Origin: Bursaphelenchus xylophilus
Taxonomy: Eukaryota; Nematoda; Chromadorea; Rhabditida; Aphelenchoididae
DNA length: 64,000 nucleotides
Reading direction: 5' to 3'
NCBI GenBank assembly: GCA_904066235.2
Contig: CAJFCV020000006.1
Coordinates: 10,044,001-10,108,000, forward strand
Shown here piece after piece: positions 43,921-53,518 of the stretch. Below the pieces are notes generated by a model. It was not told where the DNA came from. It searched no databases and worked only from the letters and a program-made list of their open reading frames with translations. The position numbers and the translations under genes are program-made. Position 1 is the stretch's first letter. Every line of letters starts with the position of its first letter.

Positions 43921-44875
43921 TTTTTTACAAAACGCAAATGGCTGTATGAACGTCGTAAATCAGGTCGTATTCCCGCAATAATCTCCATAATTTCTCGCGC
44001 ATTAAGACGTTTTTCCCTCCCATCGAGATCTTTATAAACATGTTCGGTCTTTGTGTTTGATTGATGACGGGGAAATCGGATATTTTTCGCCCAAAGATTT
44101 TGTAACTTTACGCCCGGCTTTTTCTCTTCGGTTTATCGGTCATTACAGGGGATTTCCGACTATATACTACTCGATTTTGCATAGGAATGAGGGATTTTTT
44201 TGGAAAATTTTTTTATATTTTTGGATAAAAATGGGATTTTTAGGGCTTGAAAAAAATTGCAGTCGTATTTTAGGATGCAAAAAGAATTTTTTCACTTTAA
44301 AATTTAACATTTTTTCGGGTTTTACTATTTTTTGACCAAAAATCCTATTTTTTTGACTTTAACCGCTCATATCTCGGTGGTTTCTGCATAACGCGGTCTG
44401 AATTTTTTTATGGCATCTTTAAAAATCGCACTTTTCATTTACCCTAAATTTTACCAAAATCCGAAGCAAAAATTTTTTTATTATTTTTTTATTTTTTCTA
44501 ATTTTTTCGATCAAAAATCGGTTTTTTAGTCATCAAAAACAAATTTTAATTCTGATTTTCTCCCAAAAAAATTCACGTGCCCTCAAAAAATCATTCATTT
44601 ACAGCGTTTTTCCTCATGATTTTCCATTTTCCCGTCATTAAACTCATCCCCGAAACGTTTTTGTATCCCCAAAAAATATTCGAAATGCATTGGGATGGTC
44701 GTAAAATCGCCGAGAGCTTTTTTCAGCCAATGTATATTACTTTATATCCCGATTTTTTTTGTTTCGGCTCGCTTTTGTAATTTTCCCCGCGTTTTTTATT
44801 GTTCTCTTCAAGCTTCTTCGATGAATAATCGCCATCTTTCCGCTTTTGGAGAAAGATTTTTGGAAAAAAAAAAAT
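43921..44875. other. Spacer
   Basis: A complex island at 43930-44160 (with TGATTGATGACGGGG) may be regulatory. The rest is AT-rich and no gene is supported. Confidence 0.3.
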
Positions 44876-45740
44876 TTTTTTCGCACTGTGCGATTGAATT
44901 TTCGAAAAAATTTTTTTGCACGGTGCAGAAATTTATTTTTGTTTTTGGCGCACAGTGCAAGTTCGGGTTTCATTCCGCGACAAATTTTTGCACAGTGCAG
45001 TTTCAAAACAATGTTTGCACAGTGCAGAAATTTATTTTCTATTTTGCACTGTGCAAATCAATCCTTTCTTTTTGCGACAAATCATTGCACAGTGCAGTCT
45101 CCAAAAACTTCTTTGCACTGTGCAAAATTTCAAAATCTTTTTTGCACTGTGCGTCGAAATTTTCGTTGGTTTTTTTGCACAGTGCAAATCAATCCTTTCT
45201 TTTCGCGACAAATCATTGCACAGTGCAGTTTCGAAAAACTTTCATTGCACTGTGCAAAATTTAAGAATCTCTTTGCCGCACGGTGCAACAAAAACTTTTT
45301 CAGTTTTTCTGCACCGTGCAAATTGATCCTTTCTTTCCGCGACAAATCATTGCACAGTGCAGTTTCGAAAATCTTCCTTGCACTGTGCAATTTCGAAAAT
45401 TTCTTTGCACCGTGCGGCGAAATTGTGTTTTATTTTTTGTGCACAGTGCAAATCAATGTGTAATTTCTGCGACAAATCATTGCACAGTGCATCTTCCAAA
45501 GACCTCTTTGCACGGTGCAAAATTAAAATTTTTTTTTGTCGCACGGTGCAACCTAAATTTCTTGGTTTTCTGCACTGTGCAAAAGAGATTTTTTCCCATT
45601 TTCCGCACAGTGCAAAAATTTTCTTTCCTTTCCGCAACACATCATTGCACAGTGCAGTTTAATAAAACTTTTCCGCACAGTGCAAAAATTTTTTTTGGTT
45701 TCTGCACGGTGCAAAAAAAATTTTTTTTTATTTTTTTTTG
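44876..45740. repeat. Dense palindrome array, about 26 copies at ~33 bp mean spacing
   Basis: Counting by eye gives about 26 copies of GCACNGTGC between 44882 and 45712, mean spacing close to 33 bases (range about 25-44). A longer unit marked by GCGACAAATCATTGCACAG repeats at 45074, 45205, 45339 and 45469 (period 130-134), with a decayed fifth copy at 45634. Preceding each is CAAATCAATCCTTTCTTT. Several 100-200-codon frames here are artefacts. Confidence 0.8.
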
Positions 45741-47039
45741 CACAATGCAGATTTAGAAAAAAAATTTTTTTTTTAATTTTTTCTAAACGCTATGCTCTGT
45801 AAATTCCTATTTCGCCTTTGTTTTTTACGAAAATTGTTTTCGATTATCGTCTTTATTAGCCATTCGTAATCGGGATTACTCATTTTATTGTGCTTCCGTC
45901 GCTTCTCCATGATTCTTAGAGGGGTTTTCAGCTTCCATGGGGCTTGAGATTTAATTTTGAATGTAAAATACGTAGTGATTCAGCTCGATTTTTACATTTT
46001 AAGGTATTTTTCCCAGTTTTTCATCTAAAATAATATTATTTTTTCTCGAAAATCCAAAAATTTCATCGCAAAACCCAAAATATATCAAGCGAAATATTGT
46101 TTGTAAGGTCAGGTCTGTGGGGAATCGGGCATATTATTGTGGGTTGCGCGCAGCGTTGACCTCATTTATTCAAATAACTTCCTTCGCCAATTACTGGTCA
46201 GAATCCCTCATTTCAACAAGCTAGAGTTTGGATTTTTGAATTTTTTACAGTCTTGGTAAAATACGCCGTCATCAACAGATTCTGATTTTTGCACAGTGCA
46301 AAATTTTTTTCAGATTTTTTGAAGTTTTTGCACTGTGCAGTCTGATTTTTTAAAAGTTTTTTAAATAGTAAAGTAATGACTGTAAATGTCTGAAAATTTT
46401 ATTACGGCTTCGAAATGGCTTCATAGTTCATGCTCTATCAGTATTTTTTAATGTCATTATTTTGCGCCGCACTGTGCAGAAAAATAATTGTTTTCTCTGC
46501 ACCGTGCATTTTCTTGGATTTATTGAAAGTTTATTAATGGAAATGGCTTTTAAAATACGACGGAACTAATCTTGTCTACATTTTACAGGCTCTCCTTGAC
46601 AATTTGCAATTTTTCTGGGATCGTTTTATTTTATTTCCGCACTGTGCAAAAAATTTTTTTTAAACTTGCGTAATTTGCAAACAAATACTCTTATCGGGTT
46701 GAAAATTAAAATCTAGTGTTCCAATGGGGATGTGAGTCGTATTTTAACAAAATTTTTTAATTACTATTATCTTCCTCCGCACAGTGCAAAAAATAATTTT
46801 TTTGTCTGCACCGTGCATTTTTCAAAATACTCTAGAAATATACTCTATTTAGTTGAGGCGACGTATTTTAAAATACGTCAACTTTAAAGCTTATCGCAGT
46901 TACATCAATCTATCCGTGTTTTTTTTTATCAATCATCACGTTGATTTTTCATTCCACTTACAAAAAAATGCCAAAAATTTTTAGATTTTCCTTCTTCCGG
47001 TGCTCTTTCCCTCTAATTTTGTTGTAAATCGCCTTTTCA
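45741..47039 (+). promoter_or_regulatory. Upstream region of the large scaffold-like gene
   Basis: AT-rich DNA with palindromes at 46291-46340, 46466-46508, 46639, 46776 and 46810, and a complex island at 46100-46230. TTTTTAG at 46978-46984 could be a trans-splice acceptor 55 bases before the start codon. TAA at 47025-47027 is in frame upstream of the ATG and supports the chosen start. Confidence 0.4.
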
Positions 47040-50000
47040 ATGTACAATAATGTCTACGAATCGCCGTTGTCGCGGCCCACCTCCTATTACGCCCCTCAAA
47101 TGCCCTGTTATCCGGTGCCATGGCCGCCGAATCCCGACTATAATCAACCCATGCCCTCGGGGCATGGCTATTACCAAGCTCCAATAAACCCGACTCACCC
47201 CAATTTATATCCCGAGATGGTCTACAACGAGCCCTGCGGCTACAATCCGGAGATCTATCCGGAAATGGCGAATATGACGAAGCCGCGGATTCGGCCGAAT
47301 TCCGTCGGCCGAAAACCTCAACGCCGCTCCGTAGCGGCTCTACAGGACCTTCAGCGATATTTTCAACCGCCGTTGCAAAGGACGCTACCGACAACGCCCG
47401 AGTTCTCGGCCAGTTACTTTAACCATCCGCTAGGCACGATGCCTCGAAATAAACGGCCGAAACATCAAATCTCGGCGGAAATTTCCGCGACACTCCCGAA
47501 TAATAGTCGAAGGAAGAGTGTGATACTGCCCCCGGATGAGAGTAAACACAATATTTTCCATTGGTTCAAAGAGAAAATGGGCAAAAATGAAGAACGAGCG
47601 CCAAAAAAGGTGTACACCTCGGGATCGTTGCCTAGGAACTTTGCCCTGCGGACAAATAGCCCCAAAACCAAATCAGTCCCAAGAATGAAGAAGGCTGACG
47701 CCAGGCCAGGTGTTGCGAATGGATTTAACAATGTGTTTTACACTCAAATCGACCCGAAAATGCGACCAGCCCAATTGTCACCGGAGAGGGGAAGAAAGCC
47801 GCTAAATGCATCGCCCGAGAGACAGCGACGCGCTATAAATTTATCACCAGAGAGGTCAAGTCGTAAGCTAGGGACCGCAAAAGTTGATCATCGTCGCCTG
47901 AACAGTCAGAATTTGTCGCCGGAAAGGTCTAGACGAAATTTTCAAACCTTGTCGCCGGAGCTCTCAAGAGCTCGAAATTCATCAGCAGAACGATCGAGAA
48001 CTCTTCCAGGCCCTGAGAATAGCTTCTATGATAATCATAACCCAATGTTGTATGGGTATTACAACGGAAATGACGTCAACTCCAACAACGGGACCTTGAG
48101 TAAAAAGCGGATTACTCGATACACGACCGATGGAAAACCTATTCAAATGCAAAGAAATGGAGCTCTAGATAACTCTACGTATGCCTCAGGCGATGTTCCG
48201 GCCAAACCCCCACAATCCGCTGAGATTTTGAGGAATTCAATTATCGACCCGCTAAACGTAAAACAATATCCAAAACGCAGCTCAAACGGCCAGATTGTCC
48301 CTCCAGAGCCTCCACCTGACTACTCGGACCGTAGTGACTCTCCGGCATCGCAGCGACGTTCTCCATCGCCATTCAGTGTCCCGCCGAGGGTCCGTTTTCG
48401 TTTCCCCAGTGCAGATGATATCCATAGTGTAAAGAAGGAGGAGAAGATCGTGGAGAAGGTCGAAAATGTCCCACAACCAAAAGGATTGTGGGCCAGGACC
48501 TTTGATCTCAAGATCTACAAAAAGCTTCGGCCATTGATTCAAATCCGCGGCGTCAAAATTGATGAGAAGGAACTGGCGAAGAATGAGAAAAAACGGCCGA
48601 ACCCGCCGAAAAACCCACCGGCCACTGGTACTGCTGTCACCACAAAAACCTCTGCAGTGCCTTCGAGCCAGAATAAGCCTTTGCCCACCGAGCCAGCCAA
48701 TGAAACGGCCAAAAAACGGTCGATTGAGCGATTTACGGCCGCTGTGAAAGAGACCCTCAAAAACACCCAAACGGATCAGCCAAAATTGGCGGACACTCTC
48801 CACAAGCCAGCTTCTATTCTCTGCTCTCAAGGCTCCAAGAAGCGACGAGCGCCGGATCCACCAATGGTGCCGGAGGCGAGTTACAGCGAACCGTTGAAAC
48901 CGGCCGAACTCGACCTTCGAACTGATGTGTTGGATGCAGAAATGGCGCTGAAAATGGCGGAAAATGCATATATGAATCACTACGAACCTAATGGTATTGC
49001 TGAAGTTGGCAAGGCAAATTTGGCGGCCGAAAATTCAGTAAATTTGCATAATTCGGCCGGAAATCAAAAACCCTGGGAATCGATAGGAAATGGCCAAAAT
49101 AATAATAAAAACGAGCATAATGGGACTTACAACAGCCTAAACACCGGCAATCATGCCCAACCAAGTAATTTCCCCACTGAAAATAGCGATTATTTGAAGT
49201 TTGAGAGCGATATCGAAAGCGGCCGGAAAATCGAAAATTCCCAGGAAAGCGGCCGAACAAGTAGCTTGCCTACATCTCCAATGGTTCTACATGACATTTC
49301 AAGTCTTCGTGCCAAATTTGAAGCCGATTGTTCGAATATTACCCGAATTGAAGCCAATTCGTCGAAAATGGAAGATTACAGTAACCCGTCAAAAAACGAT
49401 GACCAAACTGTGATAAAATTGAAGCCAGTGATTGATGAGGGCTATCAAGAAGATTTGACGCGGTTGCCAAGACCCTTGGAATCCAAGGTTTGGCGATACA
49501 ATCCTTCAACTCAGGGCCTAGTACAATATAATGAAATCGAGCCAAAACAGCCCGTGATATCACTGCATCTTGACGAAAATGGAAACACCACAACAGCGCT
49601 TCTTACCGACCAATATACTCAAAACTCAACCCAATTCAACGGCTACAATGACCCAAATTCGACGGTTACATCATCGTTCCGGTCCACTAATTCCAACTCA
49701 ATCCCAACGGCTCAGTCCTCGGCTAATCCGCTGATCGCGGATAGGGGAGTGTGCTATGTGGGTGGGACGCGGATCGAGTACTTTTTGGACCGGTCGACCG
49801 GTCCGTTGGTTGTGCATTATCAGACCAAACGCACTGTGCACATGGGCAATTTGGTCTGTGGAGGAGGGGAATTGCCCGCAGGCAATGAACAGGAAATTGA
49901 TGTGTATGGCTCGTGGACCAATAACCTGCCTGCTCAAGGGGTTATTACAGGTATTTTTGTGCGAAAATACATACAGTGGCACCAGATTTGAAAAAAAAAA

Positions 50001-51754
50001 TATTTTCGTATTTTAGTCGTATTTTAGGAGTCTCAAATTTTAGAAAAATACGGGAATAGCAGAAACGGACATATTCTATTACCTATAACAAAAAAAAATA
50101 ATTTTTTACTGTCGTATTTGAGTGATACGAGCAAATTACTTCATAACCAAAATTAGTCATCATTTTGAATATTTGATATTCAAAAGTAAAATATATTATT
50201 TTCAGACCTCGATTATGGCCCAGGGATAGTCCAGAAGCTCCGAGAACGATTTGCCCGGCTAGCCAGCACTCCCAGGACCGAAAAAGATGAGTTTTCCGAC
50301 TGCACAGTGCAGAAAAGAAGATTTGCGTCAGCCGAACCTCCGTCGATAAACACTCAAATTCTACCGAAAATGGAGTAAGTTACTGCTAAAACCGTCGAAA
50401 TATCCATTTTTTAGCTAATTGGAAGTTGGATACTTTTTGATACCTTTTGATACTTTTTGAAGTTTTTTGCGGTTTTTGGTCGGAAACTGGAATTATTGGA
50501 ATTCAGAGGTTACAAAACCTAAATAAATGATATTTTCAGCCCTTCCAAGCTCTCCGACGGCATGAATTCGGCATCGTCGACGGGCTACAGCAGTGAAGAG
50601 TCGAATCCGTCGGACGCGTCGGAACCCCCGAAAGAACTCTCAAAATCAGCACCGCTTCCCAACGAACGATCCAGAAGGAGTCAATCGGCTTCTCATGCTG
50701 ACGATGATCTTCAAAAGCCAGAGATTCACGATCCAACCCATGTGATTACACCGATCAGGTCGTTGAGAGAGAAATTCGAGAGACAATCGCAGAATTCGTG
50801 CATGAATAAGAGTGTAAGGACTGTGGTGAGTATTTTACAAGTGTTACGGGTGATAAGGGTAAAAAAAATAAGGAATTTTTGCAAAAATTTGAATTCCTGC
50901 CGGAATTTTGAATTCTTGGCATTCTGTTTCAAGGCTCTCAAAATTCGAATAAGGTGATAGAAAGTAAGCTACTACCGTTTAAAAGCAATTTTTGGCGTTT
51001 TTTGAGGCTTGCAACAGAATGCCAAAATTTTTTAGTTTTGGCGGGAAAATAAAAATTCGAAATTTTTAAAGCGGGAATGGGTAAAATACGGCCACAAAAC
51101 TTGAGAAATATTTTATTTATTCATTTCAAAGTCATCGTAGTGTTTATTTTGACTTTTTTAACCTAAATAAGTCAATTTTTACTTGCACCGTGCGCCAAAG
51201 GTAAATGTTGTAAATCTGTTGTGTTGTAGTATTCGCCCCGGTCATCATCATGTCATACGAGTGTGGTAGCTCGGTATCCACCTCGTCAACAGTCAGGCTC
51301 ACGGAAAAACAGCGAAACTTCAACCGTACTCACTGATTCCGGGGTATCAAGTACAACATCAACCAAAAATTCTCTCCCATCAGCCAAAATTACGCCAAAA
51401 CAGCCGCTCCGAAGGCTTTCCAAGCCTGCAGTGCCCTCATTCGCGACGGAATTTTCGATGAATTCCAAGGAAAATGAGGACACCAAAAATTTGGCAGAAT
51501 CGACCGGTCGAAAACCGACTTTGCCAAAACGCACCGTGTTGGCCAAATTGGAGCCCGAACAGAAGATTGTGGTCTCCCCACCCTCACCACATTCGAGTAA
51601 CGCCTCCACGAGCAGTGGGGATTGCCCATCGACCAAAAGCAATGAGCAGGAGGTAAAGAAGCGAAAGATTTTTAGTATCCGGAACAAAAAGCTGATTATC
51701 CGTGAAGTCGATGCCTATGTCGATGATGACTTTGACTATTTCGGAGTGTATTAG
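47040..51754 (+). CDS. Large intrinsically disordered, scaffold-like protein (about 1,296 residues)
   Basis: Four exons, 47040-49950, 50206-50374, 50540-50825 and 51230-51754 (TAG), join in frame with canonical borders. I do not recognise the family. Residues 1-75 are Tyr/Pro-rich. Residues about 245-325 carry repeats of the form LSPERxxR. Pro-rich segments (VPPEPPPDYS, KRPNPPKNPPATG) could bind SH3 or WW domains. A short LR-x-(K/R)F motif occurs three times: SSLRAKFEA (~754), QKLRERFAR (~982) and RSLREKFER (~1102). A Cys-containing block near residues 900-965 (GVCYVGGTRIEYFLDRSTG) may be the only compact part. The C-terminus is acidic and aromatic (YVDDDFDYFGVY). There is no signal peptide or membrane segment. 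A cytoskeletal or junctional adaptor is a guess from composition. GCACTGTGC (49831-49839) and GCACAGTGC (50302-50310) lie inside the coding sequence. Confidence 0.85.
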
Positions 51755-53518
51755 GGCCTATTCTATGCTTTGAAAGTCATTTTGAGATGGTAAAATACGG
51801 GATCTTTTCCATACCCGAAAAAGAAAATCATCAAATTTTTGGAAAAGATAAGGTAAATTTAAAATGCCGATTTTTCCAAAAGTAACTGACCAATCTAAAA
51901 TCGGCTTAAGGGTATATTACAGTACCCTTCGGAGATCATACATACAAAATTTTATCCGAAAAGATTGTATGATTATTGAGTTATGAGCAATTTTTGAACA
52001 ATAAGTTCAAATTTACCCTCTAAACTAAAAACTTAAAATGCTGGAAAAGAACATGTCGTATTTTACCCTAATTTGGACTTAAGTATTCAAATAGTATCTA
52101 GAAACTACTAGATAAGTGCTAATGACATATTTTAAAATTGGGTTTAGATATGATCACTTCAAGTTATATTACCCATCCTTTCCAAAAATTTGATATTTTT
52201 CTCAAAAAAGACCAAAAAATTAATTTTTTCCTCGTTTTTATCTTACCTCATTGCTAACTAAGTACTAATAAACTTCTAACCTTGTGATGGTGACATTCTC
52301 TTGCCTTTAATTACTCATTTTTGCTTTTTTTGTTTGCACTGTGCACTTTTTTATTTTCGCTTTTTCCACCCAAAAATCGCCAAAAGTTTGTGTGATCTAT
52401 TGTCAGAATTGTTAGAAATGCTGTAAAAAGAATTTTAAGACAGGAGTTCCCCAGCAACATACGAGATTGACCGTGTTCCAAGAAAGATTTTTTGAAAAAC
52501 ATCAGTTTTTAGCGGTCCACTTGACTTTTGACTTGTTTTTGTTTAAAAAACAAAGTGAAAATATTCGAAATGCCTTGTTTTTGAATAACACGGTCTTTTG
52601 CATCGGGTCGTTTTCGTTAGGCAAAAGATTTGTGTATTTTTATCCGGACTTTTCGGCTTTCCCGATCCGACTTTTATTGGATTTAGAGGCCTATAAAATC
52701 ATGTCGCAAATTTTTTCGACAATGTTTATAAATCGAAAAGATTTATGGCATGGCTTTTTGACATCATGAAGCACACATTGGGTTGCTTTTGGTATCAGCG
52801 GCTTCATTTTTTTATGTTGTTTTAGGCAGCTGCAACATTTGAATAAAAAAGTTGTCTAAAGTAATATAAAAGATAAATTTGAGTTTAAAAGCGAATAAAT
52901 TGACCCAGAATGATCAAGTAATCCTTACAGTAAGCCAGCGGAAAACTCAAACTCATAATTTCCCGCCAAAAGCTAAAGTTTTACATCTCCAGCCTGCGCC
53001 CGAAGATCTGCAGACTGCGCGAGAGATATTGTTGCAGAAGTTTTTTTCTCGATCGGATTTCCGCGGAAAGTTTGCTTTGTGATGTTGATGGCTTTTTTTC
53101 TGCTCTACGGCGGTTTGTTTAATGTTTTTCTGCTGAAAATTGCCGGCATTACCAGTGAATTAATTTAGAGATTAGGATTGACAGGATTTTTGATGGTTTT
53201 AGGGATTTTCTGCTGGCGTTTGTCGGTTTTCTGAGTTGAATTTGGAATATAGATTACCTAAATACCTTGGGCTTTCAGTTTCTTGCGGTTTTGTTCCAGA
53301 ATTCAGCGGGTTTGCCTGTTTTTTTGAGGTTTACATTATCCATGGCATGTGTAATATAATTTTGCTCAAATCTTGGTGGTTTTTTGTATGTTTCATGTGT
53401 TTTATGGCTTTGTCACATCTGTTACTTTCTAATTATGCTATATTCTTCCTATTCGAGTTGAGATTCCTTAATTTTTTCTGTTTTTTTCGCTTCACCTTTG
53501 CTCTGCTTGAAGAATAAG
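51755..53518. other. Intergenic region
   Basis: AT-rich with one palindrome (52337). Two plus-strand frames (52467-52769 and 53236-53517) are Phe-rich, show no splice logic and look like chance. A TTTCCCGCC word lies at about 52961. The pyrimidine-rich stretch just before 53519 may hold the promoter or trans-splice site of the next gene. Confidence 0.4.

Noticed and set aside
44876..45740. CRISPR-like regular repeats
   Set aside because: The repeat is a 9-11-base palindrome with variable centre and AT-rich, similar spacers. The genome is eukaryotic and no cas gene is present.
44846..45756. Several 130-205-codon frames
   Set aside because: Motif artefacts in the densest array; shared peptides in all frames.
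46985..47018. Last exon for the gene starting at 33718 (phase-compatible, reads DFPSSGALSL then stop)
   Set aside because: Phase fits but the piece is short, 12 kb away and equally explained as 5' UTR of the 47 kb gene.
48282..48980. 232-codon minus-strand frame
   Set aside because: Shadow of exon 1 of the large disordered protein on the plus strand.
53236..53517. 93-codon hydrophobic frame upstream of the two-exon gene
   Set aside because: Phe/Leu/Cys-rich translation typical of T-rich non-coding DNA; no homology signal or start context.
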